Notes: a model not told the origin generated them from the sequence alone. 64,000 nucleotides of DNA from Bacillota bacterium (GCA_023414875.1 JAEZMV010000015.1:1-64000), one strand, 5' to 3'; positions 18,222 through 27,456 are shown, counted from the stretch's first letter. Numbers and translations are program-made.

Positions 18222-18761
18222 TTAATGCTTTTCCTTTAACACATCCTTATTCTTTATCATATAATCCAATAAAGATATGACGGTAAGAGCTGCTGCCAGA
18301 TAAATTGTTATCTGTTCTAGAATATTTATAAAGGTATAATCCAAATTAATAATTAACATGACACATAATATCATCTGGACGTTTGTTTTTAACTTTCCCC
18401 ACCAGCCAGCAGCAATTACAACTCCATTATCGGAGGCAATTAATCGGAAACCGCTGATAATAAATTCTCTTGCTATGATAATAATTACAATCCAGGAGGG
18501 CATGAGTTTGAGTTCTACAAAGCAGATAAGTGCACTGGCTACCAACAATTTGTCAGCAAGCGGATCCATGAATTTTCCGAAGTTAGTAACCAGATTATGT
18601 TTTCTGGCAATATAACCATCCAAAAGATCCGATAATGCAGCGATTAGAAAAATAGCTGCTGCTATGATACGTCCATATGGTATTCCCGGCACTAAAATAA
18701 AAACCAGAAATATAGGAATCATTAAGACCCTGAAAATTGTTATTTTGTTCGGTAAATTCAT
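18222..18761 (-). CDS. pgsA: CDP-diacylglycerol-glycerol-3-phosphate phosphatidyltransferase
   Basis: Membrane enzyme that makes phosphatidylglycerol phosphate from CDP-diacylglycerol. The 179-residue protein is mostly hydrophobic with about four to five membrane segments and has the CDP-alcohol transferase motif D-x2-DG-x2-AR-x8-G-x3-D-x3-D, seen as DLLDGYIARKHN through FGKFMDPLAD. The ATG of MNLPNKITIFR has GGAG 6 bases upstream. Downstream of rimO, 110 bases after its stop. Confidence 0.95.
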   Translation of the reverse strand: MNLPNKITIFRVLMIPIFLVFILVPGIPYGRIIAAAIFLIAALSDLLDGYIARKHNLVTNFGKFMDPLADKLLVASALICFVELKLMPSWIVIIIIAREFIISGFRLIASDNGVVIAAGWWGKLKTNVQMILCVMLIINLDYTFINILEQITIYLAAALTVISLLDYMIKNKDVLKEKH

Positions 18762-18871
18762 AGCATTCTCCATTCTGCCGTGACGGCGTCACATAACTTT
18801 TATATGTAACAGTCTCAAATCTTGATTGAGCTATTAACACTTTATCCTATTATTATAGATATAGATTATTC

Positions 18872-20200
18872 CTAAGTAACGATTTCTCCGACCAGGTCAT
18901 AACCTTTTGCACCGGTTACCCGGGCATTGATCAAATCACCGGAAATCAGCTCTGCTTCTGAGGTGATGAAGATAAAACCATCTACCTGAGGAGCATCCAT
19001 ATAGGTTCTTCCGATATAGACATTTTCTTCTTCGACTATTCTTCCTTCAATCAGCACCTGATATTGATTGCCGATCAGTTTTTCGGTATGACTAAATACA
19101 ACCGATTGCTGCAGCTTCATGATTTCCTTCTGTCTTTGCTTTTTAATCTTAGCGGTAATCTGAGGCTTTAATTTTGCTGCAGAGGTTTGATCTTCCTTCG
19201 AATAAGTAAACACGCCCAGTCTCTCAAACTGCATTTCCTTTACAAAAGCCATTAGCTCTTCATGCTCCTCCCCAGTTTCAGACGGAAAACCAGTAATTAA
19301 GGTGGTACGAAGTACAATGTCCGGTAGGTTATCACGTAATTTATAAATGATATTTATCAGGTCTTCCTTTGTAGTTCTTCGACCCATTAATTTTAAGATT
19401 CTGTCTGAGGCATGTTGGATTGGAATATCAAGATAACGGCAAATCTTAGGTTCCTTCTTGATAGTCTCGATTAATTCATCTGTTATTTCCTCCGGATAAC
19501 AATATAATATCCGTACCCATTCAATTCCCTGGATATCACACAATTGAGTTAAGAGTTTTGACAGGGATTTCTCTCCGTAAAGATCTTTTCCATAAAGTGT
19601 GGTTTCCTGTGCTACCAGTATTAATTCTTTCACACCTTGCTCTGCCAGATATTTTGCTTCACTGATTAAATCTTCCAACGGTACACTTCGGTAGTTACCA
19701 CGTACTTGGGGAATGATGCAATAAGTACAATGCTTATCACAGCCCTCAGCAATTTTTAAATAAGCAGAATAGGTTCCTGAGGAGAGTAATCGTTTACTGC
19801 CTACCTTAGGTAGCCTGTCCAGTGCTTCAAAATGTGTATGCTGATTACCATCTGTAATTTTTTCTATTACATTTAGTATCTCGGCAAAACTTGAGGTACC
19901 TAATAATGCATCTACTTCGGGTATTTGAGTAAGGATTTCCTCCTTATATCTTTCTGCAAGACATCCTGTCACTATAAGGGCCTTTAACTTACCTGATTTT
20001 TTGTGTTCAGCCATTTCTAAGATGGTATTGATACTTTCCTGCTTTGCATCATGGATGAAACAGCAGGTATTGATAATTATTATATCAGCCTCTTGTTCCT
20101 CATTGGTAATCCGGTATCCGCCCTCATGCAGAATTCCCAGCATGTTTTCACTGTCTACAAGGTTTTTGTCACAACCAAGAGAAATAAAGTAAATATTCAT
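18872..20200 (-). CDS. rimO: Ribosomal protein S12 methylthiotransferase RimO
   Basis: Radical-SAM enzyme that methylthiolates an aspartate of ribosomal protein S12. The 442-residue protein starts MNIYFISLGCDKNLVDSE (GGAG 6 bases upstream). The N-terminal UPF0004 domain has cysteines at about 10, 46 and 80; the radical-SAM cluster motif GCDKHCTYC is at about 153-161; a TRAM domain ends the protein. The frame is open for 39 more codons upstream, but these lie between genes and are not family-like. It belongs to a folD-20319 gene-rimO-pgsA run. Confidence 0.95.
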   Translation of the reverse strand: MNIYFISLGCDKNLVDSENMLGILHEGGYRITNEEQEADIIIINTCCFIHDAKQESINTILEMAEHKKSGKLKALIVTGCLAERYKEEILTQIPEVDALLGTSSFAEILNVIEKITDGNQHTHFEALDRLPKVGSKRLLSSGTYSAYLKIAEGCDKHCTYCIIPQVRGNYRSVPLEDLISEAKYLAEQGVKELILVAQETTLYGKDLYGEKSLSKLLTQLCDIQGIEWVRILYCYPEEITDELIETIKKEPKICRYLDIPIQHASDRILKLMGRRTTKEDLINIIYKLRDNLPDIVLRTTLITGFPSETGEEHEELMAFVKEMQFERLGVFTYSKEDQTSAAKLKPQITAKIKKQRQKEIMKLQQSVVFSHTEKLIGNQYQVLIEGRIVEEENVYIGRTYMDAPQVDGFIFITSEAELISGDLINARVTGAKGYDLVGEIVT

Positions 20201-20318
20201 TAAAATCTCCATTCCATTATAGTTTTTGTAAAAGCTTTGGTTTTTCTCAACAAATTCTATTACTATGGTTTTGTCGCAACAAACATTGTAACAGCTTTTT
20301 GAAAAAAAAGAAACCACT

Positions 20319-20936
20319 TTATTCGTTGTTAAAGTTCTGTTTTATAAAGTTTGTATCCAAAAAATTCTTTTTCATATCTTTGAGATATCTCATACGACTG
20401 TTAAGAAATCGAAACGGTTTATACTCTCCTATAAAGGAAGTATTCATAAAACGTCGGATACAATGAATATCACGTTTACTTGTAAGACTGCGAAGCCCCA
20501 TTTCAATATTTTTACGAATTCGTAACATAGCTCTGCTCTGATCGATGGTAGTGATTAAAATACCATCTTCAAATACCAGTTCTTTGACATTCTGATAAGA
20601 AAAGCAAGTGGGTTTTACACCTTTCATCGTGTATTCTTTCACCAGATTTGTTCCTATTAAGATAGCTCCACTATAGGTAACTTTACAGTTTTGTATTTCA
20701 AACTGTTTTTCTGTCTCTGATGATCTAAGGTTATTATAATCATTATTATTTAGAGTTATATTATCCAAGATCAAATGATAATCTTCAATATGAAAGGTAC
20801 AAGAAAAGGGTGTCTGCAGCGAAGCAATCGATAATGGTAATAATCCAAATGCTGCCGGATGCACAATAAACTCCTTCTCTATCTCAAGAATTTTATAACT
20901 TTTATCGGAAATATAAATCTGTTGTTCCAGTTCCAT
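20319..20936 (-). CDS. Protein of unknown function
   Basis: I do not recognise this 205-residue protein. It has no signal peptide or membrane segment, is mixed in charge with a basic C-terminus (RFLNSRMRYLKDMKKNF), and shows alternating beta-type stretches (CTFHIEDYHLILDNITL, ELVFEDGILITTID). GGGAGGG lies about 11 bases before the ATG. It sits between folD (33 bases) and rimO (118 bases to the rimO start) on the same strand and is probably co-transcribed. Codon use is like its neighbours. Confidence 0.75.
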   Translation of the reverse strand: MELEQQIYISDKSYKILEIEKEFIVHPAAFGLLPLSIASLQTPFSCTFHIEDYHLILDNITLNNNDYNNLRSSETEKQFEIQNCKVTYSGAILIGTNLVKEYTMKGVKPTCFSYQNVKELVFEDGILITTIDQSRAMLRIRKNIEMGLRSLTSKRDIHCIRRFMNTSFIGEYKPFRFLNSRMRYLKDMKKNFLDTNFIKQNFNNE

Positions 20937-20969
20937 TTACGTTAGCCCTCCCACTCTTACTATAGGCCA

Positions 20970-21818
20970 TTATCTTTCATTTGGCCGAACCGATTCGACA
21001 CAATTATCCATCAGCATTGCAATTGTCATAGGTCCGACACCTCCCGGAACCGGTGTGATAGCCGATACATGTTCAAAAACATCCTCATAATCCACGTCGC
21101 CGCAAAGCTTATTCTCTGCATTTCGGTGGATTCCTACATCAATCACTACAGCCCCTTCTTTAACAAATTCTTTGGTTACAAAAAGTGGCTTACCGATTGC
21201 AACAATCAAAATATCGGCACGTTTTGCTACCTCCTGAAGATTTTTTGTTCTTGAATGACATATGGTTACGGTAGCATTTTCACGAAGCATTAGTAATGCC
21301 ATCGGTTTTCCAACGATATTGCTCCGTCCGATTATAACACATTCTTTTCCTTCGATTGAAATACCGGATCTCTTTAAAAGCTGAATTACCCCGGCAGGTG
21401 TACAGGATACAAAGCCCTTCTGACCGATACTTAAGGCTCCAACACTCTGAGGATGGAAGCCATCCACATCCTTTTGTGGGGAGATTGCTTTAATAACAGT
21501 ATCTTCATCAATATGCTTTGGCAAAGGAAGCTGGACTAAGATTCCGTTCACAGCAGGATTTTCATTTAATGTTTCAACTAAGGAAAGCAGTTCCTCCTGT
21601 GAAGTACTTTCCGGCAGCTCATATGCCAGAGATTTAATTCCTATATATTCACACGCCTTCTTCTTATTACCAACATAGACTGAAGAAGCCGGATCATTTC
21701 CAACCTGAACTACTGCTAAGGTTATTTGTATATTATCATTGTTTAATAAGGATACCTTTTCTTTTAATTCATCCTTAATTTGTGCAGATATTTTCTTACC
21801 ATCGATAATAAGTGTCAT
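20970..21818 (-). CDS. folD: Methylenetetrahydrofolate dehydrogenase/cyclohydrolase FolD
   Basis: Bifunctional one-carbon enzyme that interconverts 5,10-methylene- and 10-formyl-tetrahydrofolate. From MTLIIDGKKISAQ the protein has 282 residues. Family marks are the YVGNKKKACEYIGI segment with the catalytic lysine, GILVQLPLPKHID, DVDGFHP, GRSNIVGKPMALLML and the C-terminal TPVPGGVGPMT. GGAGA stands 7 bases before this ATG; an upstream in-frame ATG adds 9 residues including the ribosome site. Confidence 0.96.
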   Translation of the reverse strand: MTLIIDGKKISAQIKDELKEKVSLLNNDNIQITLAVVQVGNDPASSVYVGNKKKACEYIGIKSLAYELPESTSQEELLSLVETLNENPAVNGILVQLPLPKHIDEDTVIKAISPQKDVDGFHPQSVGALSIGQKGFVSCTPAGVIQLLKRSGISIEGKECVIIGRSNIVGKPMALLMLRENATVTICHSRTKNLQEVAKRADILIVAIGKPLFVTKEFVKEGAVVIDVGIHRNAENKLCGDVDYEDVFEHVSAITPVPGGVGPMTIAMLMDNCVESVRPNER

Positions 21819-21968
21819 ACAGTTCTCTCCCATCTTATCTTTCATATCATAATAATATTTGATCCTTTGTTCTGTATTGCTGAAATAAACTCTTAATAAT
21901 AATTGCAGTTCTTCTAGGGAATTTTGCTCTCAAAATTCATCTCACTAACAAAGTAGGGCTTCTTTTGT

Positions 21969-22036
21969 CGCAATACTTCATAGAAAACCCGTAAAATATT
22001 ATAATGAATTTCCACTGTAATTCATTATTGTATTTA
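21969..22036. repeat. Dispersed intergenic repeat, copy A
   Basis: About 68 bases beginning CGCAATACTTCATAGAA and containing the hairpin TGAATTTC...GTAATTCA. It aligns with 35395-35464 at roughly three quarters identity by eye. Confidence 0.55.
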
Positions 22037-22074
22037 CTAAGAATTCAACTTTGATGAATTCTTTTCGTGCTATT

Positions 22075-22116
22075 TTCTAATATATTCTAATATATTCTCA
22101 AGGATATCTCAAGGTA
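22075..22116. repeat. Short direct repeats
   Basis: TTCTAATATA occurs twice in tandem and is followed by two copies of TCTCAAGG separated by 3 bases. Short AT-rich tandem repeats; no function seen. Confidence 0.55.
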
Positions 22117-22288
22117 TATTTGTAATATAAGGGAAATTAGTAAGTTTGATATTATATACATGAAATTTCTTAATATAATCCATTGTTTTCATCACTTGAT
22201 TGGAGTATAACTTAGTTACTCAAATTGTGCAAGACACTTTATATAAACTGAAGGTTCACAAAATACATAAGAAGGAACGGTTACTGCT

Positions 22289-23668
22289 ATGAATATAGAA
22301 CAAAGAAATCATGCTATAAATAAGACTTGCAGTTCGACACAAAAACCGATATCTATGATGAAACTGGTTTGGCCGATTTTTATTGAACTAATCTTGACCA
22401 TGCTGGTTGGTAATGTGGATCAGTACATGGTTAGTGATTATTCTAGAAATGCAGTAGCTGCAATCGGTAATGCAAACCAGATCATAAATCTGTTGTTAAT
22501 TATGTTTAGTATTATCAGTATGTCAACAACCATACTGGTTTCACAATATATAGGTTCTAATCAAAGGCACAAATTGCCCGTCATCTATACCTTATCCGTT
22601 CTTGTAAATCTGGTATCCAGTGCAGTAATTATGTTAATTATACTTCTGTTTGCAGATTCCATATTTAGCTTTATGAAGGTACCGAAGGATATTTTACCGG
22701 ATGCTACCACCTTCTTAAAATTAATTGGTGGCTTTATCTTTCTTCAGGGATTAATCACAACATTTTCCGCCATCTTCAAATCAAATAAAATGATGAAGGA
22801 AACGATGTGTATATCGGTCATTATAAATATTTTTAATGTAGTCGGAAATGCTGTTTTAATCTATGGTTTAGGTCCAATTCCATCCATGGGTGTAGCCGGT
22901 TCTGCTCTTGCCACTAATATCAGCCGATTTATCGGAGTTATTTTGTTTCTTTTTCTATTCATTAAGCGTTTTGATACCAGAATATCCTTTAAGGTATTAA
23001 AGCCCTTTCCTAAGATAGAACTAAACAAGCTGTTGGGAATTGGGTTACCCTCCGGCGGCGAATCCTTAAGTTACACCATGACTATGACCTTTATTATGAA
23101 GACAGTCAATACACTAGGTACCTACGTGATCAACACCAGAGTACTTACCAGTACCTTTGCCTGGTTCTCTTACCTGTATGCATCTGCCGTTGGGCAGGCT
23201 TCTCAAGTGATCATCGGTAATTATATGGGTGCCGGTGAAGTTACTATGGTAAATAAACGTGTCATGAAAACATTGCGTAATGCCATACTGGTGGCAATTG
23301 CAATCTCCGTTTCCATGTTCATATCAAGTGATTTTCTATTTGGATTGTTTTCAGATGATCCAAAGGTTTTAGAATTAGGTAAACAGATACTATTTGTAGA
23401 AATACTACTGGAGGTTGGAAAATGTTCAAATATTACATTGGTTCGCTCCCTTCAGGCAACCGGGGATATAAAATTTCCTATGATGGTTGGAATAATATCT
23501 ATGTGGTCACTTGCCTTTGGGCTCGGTGTATTTCTTGCTGTCGTATGCAAGCTCGGTCTTGTCGGCATCTGGATTGGAATGGCTCTTGATGAAGACATCA
23601 GAGCTGTTATATTCTTTCTCCGTTGGAAATCAGGAAAATGGAAGTATATCCGTTTAGCGAAAGACTAA
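22289..23668 (+). CDS. MATE-family efflux transporter
   Basis: Integral membrane antiporter of 459 residues with twelve predicted membrane segments in two halves, as in multidrug and toxic compound extrusion proteins. The first helix carries WPIFIELILTMLVGNVDQYMVS and the MATE-like ATNISRFIG and GLPSGGESLSYTMT segments follow. The ribosome site is weak (AAGGAA about 13 bases upstream). It is one of the few plus-strand genes, stands alone and ends at a terminator shared with the convergent hydratase. Substrate unknown. Confidence 0.9.
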   Translation: MNIEQRNHAINKTCSSTQKPISMMKLVWPIFIELILTMLVGNVDQYMVSDYSRNAVAAIGNANQIINLLLIMFSIISMSTTILVSQYIGSNQRHKLPVIYTLSVLVNLVSSAVIMLIILLFADSIFSFMKVPKDILPDATTFLKLIGGFIFLQGLITTFSAIFKSNKMMKETMCISVIINIFNVVGNAVLIYGLGPIPSMGVAGSALATNISRFIGVILFLFLFIKRFDTRISFKVLKPFPKIELNKLLGIGLPSGGESLSYTMTMTFIMKTVNTLGTYVINTRVLTSTFAWFSYLYASAVGQASQVIIGNYMGAGEVTMVNKRVMKTLRNAILVAIAISVSMFISSDFLFGLFSDDPKVLELGKQILFVEILLEVGKCSNITLVRSLQATGDIKFPMMVGIISMWSLAFGLGVFLAVVCKLGLVGIWIGMALDEDIRAVIFFLRWKSGKWKYIRLAKD

Positions 23669-23694
23669 TCAGGGATGAAACAGACATAAACTAG

Positions 23695-23735
23695 AAAGAG
23701 GCATTATCCCTTATGAGATAATGCCTCTCTTTATT
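23695..23735. terminator. Bidirectional terminator between MATE gene and hydratase
   Basis: AGAGGCATTATC pairs perfectly with GATAATGCCTCT over an 8-base loop, followed by CTTTATT on the plus strand and TTTC on the minus strand. It lies between two convergent genes. Confidence 0.8.
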
Positions 23736-23744
23736 AAGCAGGGT

Positions 23745-26030
23745 TTATCCTCTGTAATAATTAATCAGACAGCCCTTTAAAATAATTTCTCTTTCATCAT
23801 CAGTTAACTCACCAAGCTGTAAGGTAAATTCCTTCATGTCTTTGTTCACGACATAAGCTTTAATTTCAGAGATTTTCTCTGCAACTGCCTTCTGAATGTC
23901 CTTCACAAAGATATAGTCTCCATTTGTAAACGGAAGCTCGCCCTTGAAGATAAAAGGTAACATACCCCAGTTAATCAGGTTAGAACGATAACGTTTTGTT
24001 GCATATTCATTCGCAATATTAGCGAATCCGCCAAGTACCTTCTGGCAGCTGGCAGCCTGCTCTCTCGCAGAACCATCACCGGGCTTTACTGCAAAAATTG
24101 TACTTCCGATCTGAGTTGCATTGACATCAATTGTGAATTTGTTAGCGATGCTATCATATACATCCTTTAACTCGCTGTTTGCAGCTACGATATCCTCTCC
24201 TGCAATTCTTGCCTTTTCTGCCTTTTGAACTGCTTTCGCACGGCCTACATAAGCAGGGTCCTTACGGGATAACGTAAATTCAGCTAAGCCCAGAGGATTG
24301 GAGCGATAGGAGGAGGTCTCACCGGAAGGAATTAATTCGTCAGTGGTGGTAACCGGATCATGAATCTCAGATACAACCTTAAGAATCATATTCTGTGATA
24401 ATGCTGTCATAGCCGGCCAATCAACAATACCGGGGCCGAATTTGATATCAACGCTAGAATCAGCTTTGCCCACTCCGTTGTAACAACGGTTCTCGTAAAT
24501 CGTACTGTCAAAGAAATACTTCGGTTTTGTGTAATTTATATCGATATGTTCTGCTGATGTTAAATACCCTTTATTGGCAGCAGTTGCTGCGATGGATTTT
24601 GCATCCATTAACGCTACAGAAGCAATCTGACCGCTTGTAATCTTTGAACCTTCTCTGTTCGGGAAGTTTCTTGTGGTATGGCGGATGCTGAAGCCGTTAT
24701 TGGCAGGAACATCTCCTGCACCAAAGCATGGTCCGCAGAACGCAGTACGTATGGTTGCTCCGGTTGCCATCAATTTTGCGATTGAACCGTTTTTAACAAG
24801 CTCCATAAACACCGGTTGACTTGCAGGATATACACTTAAGGAAAACTCATCAGTGCCTATGTATTTACCGTTCAAAATGTCTGCGGCATCACAGATATTT
24901 TCAAAACCGCCACCCGCACAGCCAGCAATCGTTCCTTGATCTACATATAATTTACCGTTTTTGACTTTATCCTTTAACGAATATTTTACTTTATTATTAT
25001 CCAGGCTAACTAAAGCCTTCTTTTCAACTACATCCAAAATATCATAAAGATTAGCATTCAAATCATCGATGGTATACACATTGCTTGGATGGAAAGGCAT
25101 TGCGATCATCGGTTTAATCTGAGATAAATCAACATATACCATGCCATCATAATATGCTACGCTTTGAGGCTTCAATTCTTTATAATCGGATGCTCTGTGA
25201 TGAATTTCATAGAATTCCTTCACTGTCGAATCAGTTTCCCAGATTGAAGATAAGCAGGTGGTTTCTGTCGTCATAACATCAACGCCGATTCTAAAATCAG
25301 CACTTAAGTTTTTAATACCGTCACCGACAAATTCCATTACTTTGTTATTTACATATCCATTTGCAAAAACTGCTCCAATGATTGCCAGAGCAACGTCCTG
25401 AGGACCAACGCCCTTGCGAGGTGTTCCTGTCAAATAAATAGCAACTACCTCAGGCATATTTATATCATAGGTTTTATCGAGGAGCTGCTTAACAATCTCC
25501 GGACCGCCTTCTCCAATTGCCATCGTACCCAATGCACCATAACGAGTATGGCTGTCAGAGCCCAGAATCATACTACCACCGCTTGCAAGCATCTCACGGG
25601 CGAACTGGTGAATGACTGCCTGATGAGGAGGAACATAGACTCCGCCGTATTTCTTAGCGCAGGAAAGACCAAACATGTGATCATCCTCATTAATAGTACC
25701 ACCAACTGCACATAAGCTGTTATGGCAATTTGTGAGTACATAAGGAACCGGAAATTTTTCTAGTCCACTGGCTCTTGCTGTCTGAATGATACCAACAAAC
25801 GTGATATCATGAGAAGTTAGTTTATCAAATTTAATTTTCAGTTTTTTATTATTGCCGGAGGTATTATGACGTTCCAATATATCATAAGCCATGGTTCCCT
25901 GTCTGGCATTTTCCTTATTAATATCGGCTCGACCGGTTTTTGCTTGTAATACCTCATTAACATTTGTGTTGTCTTCAATAATCTCAGTACCTTTTAATAA
26001 ATAAATACCATTTTCGTACAGTTTAATCAT
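23745..26030 (-). CDS. Aconitase-family hydratase
   Basis: 761-residue protein of the aconitase superfamily, closest in layout to YbhJ-type hydratases rather than to AcnA or AcnB. The iron-sulfur ligands appear to be in GCAGGGFENI and FCGPCFGAGD (CxxC); substrate-site stretches include GSDSHTRYGALGTMAIGEGG near residues 160-178 and SIRHTTRNFPNREGSK; a swivel domain ends the protein. AAGGGG stands 6 bases before the ATG. No other TCA-cycle gene is nearby, so whether it acts on citrate or on another hydroxy-acid is open. Confidence 0.85.
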   Translation of the reverse strand: MIKLYENGIYLLKGTEIIEDNTNVNEVLQAKTGRADINKENARQGTMAYDILERHNTSGNNKKLKIKFDKLTSHDITFVGIIQTARASGLEKFPVPYVLTNCHNSLCAVGGTINEDDHMFGLSCAKKYGGVYVPPHQAVIHQFAREMLASGGSMILGSDSHTRYGALGTMAIGEGGPEIVKQLLDKTYDINMPEVVAIYLTGTPRKGVGPQDVALAIIGAVFANGYVNNKVMEFVGDGIKNLSADFRIGVDVMTTETTCLSSIWETDSTVKEFYEIHHRASDYKELKPQSVAYYDGMVYVDLSQIKPMIAMPFHPSNVYTIDDLNANLYDILDVVEKKALVSLDNNKVKYSLKDKVKNGKLYVDQGTIAGCAGGGFENICDAADILNGKYIGTDEFSLSVYPASQPVFMELVKNGSIAKLMATGATIRTAFCGPCFGAGDVPANNGFSIRHTTRNFPNREGSKITSGQIASVALMDAKSIAATAANKGYLTSAEHIDINYTKPKYFFDSTIYENRCYNGVGKADSSVDIKFGPGIVDWPAMTALSQNMILKVVSEIHDPVTTTDELIPSGETSSYRSNPLGLAEFTLSRKDPAYVGRAKAVQKAEKARIAGEDIVAANSELKDVYDSIANKFTIDVNATQIGSTIFAVKPGDGSAREQAASCQKVLGGFANIANEYATKRYRSNLINWGMLPFIFKGELPFTNGDYIFVKDIQKAVAEKISEIKAYVVNKDMKEFTLQLGELTDDEREIILKGCLINYYRG

Positions 26031-26074
26031 AGTTTCCCCTTTTGTTATTTAAATATTTTATATTGAAGTTTATA

Positions 26075-26611
26075 CTAATCAATTATTTCGTTTTTATTCA
26101 AGTCTATGGTGAATTCATCATTACAGTTAATTGTATTGGATGGAAGTAAGCCATTCCTTGCTTTTACCATAAGCTTCACAATATTGGGGTCTTTGGTTTG
26201 TTTAAAGGTTATTGTAACATTTCCGGTTAATTTATCATTGAAAAGTCCTGCATCCACAAATAATTCATCATGATTTTCAAATTTAAAGCGGATATCAAGA
26301 TTAGAATCTGTATATTTCAGATTAACCTCATCATACTCTGTAACATACTTTTTATTTGCGTTGATGTCATCTACTTTTTTTAATTCAATTGCATCAGCGT
26401 CTTCATAGGAAGTTACAAAAGATGAATTGACATATTCTAAATTTAAATCGGTATTATTTTTTATTATTAACTTACCATTAAATATTTCAACCAACATTAA
26501 TACAGCAACGATTAAAACTATCACACCAGCTGCTATTAAAGCCTTAATTATCTTTTCCTTCGTATCAAAAAAACTGCTCTTATGAGTGGTTTTTATTTTG
26601 ATTTTTTTCAT
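26075..26611 (-). CDS. Membrane-anchored protein of unknown function
   Basis: 178 residues from the ATG of MKKIKIKTTHKSS, which has GGAGGAG 6 bases upstream. One N-terminal membrane segment (about 25-47, ALIAAGVIVLIVAVLMLVEI) follows a basic cytoplasmic stretch, leaving an extracytoplasmic domain rich in beta-type sequence and acidic residues. No family recognised. Its own promoter lies 50 bases upstream and the hydratase gene follows 44 bases after the stop, so the two may be co-transcribed. Confidence 0.75.
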   Translation of the reverse strand: MKKIKIKTTHKSSFFDTKEKIIKALIAAGVIVLIVAVLMLVEIFNGKLIIKNNTDLNLEYVNSSFVTSYEDADAIELKKVDDINANKKYVTEYDEVNLKYTDSNLDIRFKFENHDELFVDAGLFNDKLTGNVTITFKQTKDPNIVKLMVKARNGLLPSNTINCNDEFTIDLNKNEIID

Positions 26612-26659
26612 GTTACTCTCCTCCATAAATAATCTTCGAATTTTTTTCAGACAATCTTA

Positions 26660-26688
26660 ATAATAAAGGTTTCGGTAAAAATAATCAA
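26660..26688 (-). promoter_or_regulatory. Sigma-A promoter for the 26.1-26.6 kb gene
   Basis: On the minus strand TTGATT (26683-26688) and TATTAT (26660-26665) are separated by 17 bases, about 50 bases before the start codon. Confidence 0.65.
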
Positions 26689-26742
26689 GTCCTAATTTAC
26701 CTTTTCCGACAAACGAATGGATTAACTGTAATAGAAAGCCGC

Positions 26743-26789
26743 AAAAGAAGATAACCAATCCAGGGATTTTTTATGGATTAGTTATCTTG
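26743..26789 (-). terminator. Terminator after the small membrane protein gene
   Basis: AAGATAACTAATCCA pairs with TGGATTGGTTATCTT (one G-T pair) over an 11-base loop, followed on the minus strand by CTTTTG. It lies 30 bases past the stop of the 26819-27049 gene. Confidence 0.75.
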
Positions 26790-26818
26790 TATACTGATAT
26801 TCTCATCATAAAAATGCT

Positions 26819-27049
26819 TTATATCTTTTCCTTTGGTACATTTCCAGTTCGAAACATGGTGAAGAAGCCTATCAGCATACTGAGAATGCCTACACCGAAG
26901 GGAAGCATGATTTCTGTCTGTACAGCTGTGGTATTATAAATATCAGTTAAACATAAGGTTAATGAAACTGCGGAAATAACAGCAAATAATAATCCGTTTG
27001 CGAACCGTTTAAACTTACTGATACGGTATTTATGAACAATCATTTTCAT
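26819..27049 (-). CDS. Small membrane protein of unknown function
   Basis: 76 residues from the ATG of MKMIVHKYRISKF (AGGAT 6 bases upstream; an ATG two codons later is also possible). A basic N-terminus is followed by two membrane segments (LLFAVISAVSLTLCL and MLPFGVGILSMLIGFFTMF). No family recognised. It forms a single-gene unit ended by a strong hairpin. Confidence 0.65.
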   Translation of the reverse strand: MKMIVHKYRISKFKRFANGLLFAVISAVSLTLCLTDIYNTTAVQTEIMLPFGVGILSMLIGFFTMFRTGNVPKEKI

Positions 27050-27348
27050 ATTTCTATCCTTTCCACCGCCTACGACGGCATATACAATAATCAAATCACA
27101 TAATTTTCCTATTATTTATTAGACGTTTTAACTTATAAAAAGGTTGCATAATTTTTAAGAAATTACATATTTATTTTAGTTTTAGTATTTTTTAGAATTA
27201 TATGTTACCAAATCAAACTATCAGTCAACGAGAAAAGAAACCTTATTACTTAACAGAACATAGGAGGTATCCATATCTATTTAAGCTGAAAGGTTTCTTT
27301 TCATTTCCTATTCATTATGAATTGTTTCCATAAAACTTTTACCAAACT
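27050..27348. other. Gene-free stretch with a large inverted repeat
   Basis: AT-rich region upstream of the small membrane protein gene and downstream of the D,D-carboxypeptidase. It contains the inverted repeat at 27232-27302; nothing else was recognised. Confidence 0.4.
27232..27302. repeat. 13-bp inverted repeat with 45-base spacer
   Basis: GAAAAGAAACCTT (27232-27244) is the exact complement of AAGGTTTCTTTTC (27290-27302). Both strands end in T-rich arms, so it could act as a weak terminator for the upstream carboxypeptidase, but the loop is long. Confidence 0.6.
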
Positions 27349-27420
27349 CTATACATTCAGAATTCCATCTTCATCTGGTACCCATAGCAATTTTAGACCA
27401 TCACCGTATAACCTTATCAT
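27349..27420 (-). CDS. Possible 23-residue small protein or C-terminal remnant
   Basis: Just after the stop codon of the carboxypeptidase gene, in the same reading frame, lies MIRLYGDGLKLLWVPDEDG followed by ILNV and a stop. An AAGGAA motif stands 10 bases before the ATG. The frame stays open back to the carboxypeptidase stop and reads like ordinary protein, so it may be a tiny gene, or the tail of a once longer protein. Coding status is unproven. Confidence 0.25.
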   Translation of the reverse strand: MIRLYGDGLKLLWVPDEDGILNV

Positions 27421-27456
27421 TTGTACGTTTCCTTGATTCAAAACACAATTAAATAA

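Larger units (their letters stand above)
21819..22288. other. Divergent intergenic region folD / MATE gene
   Basis: 470 AT-rich bases between two divergent genes. It holds a 68-bp element that recurs at 35.4 kb, a second GAATTC-centred inverted repeat near 22040-22062 and a short tandem repeat at 22075-22116. Promoters for both flanking genes should lie here, but I could not assign clear boxes. Confidence 0.5.

Noticed and set aside
18595..18840. Open frame of 81 codons overlapping the start of pgsA
   Set aside because: Out of frame with pgsA, low-complexity aromatic sequence and no ribosome site; pgsA is the real gene.
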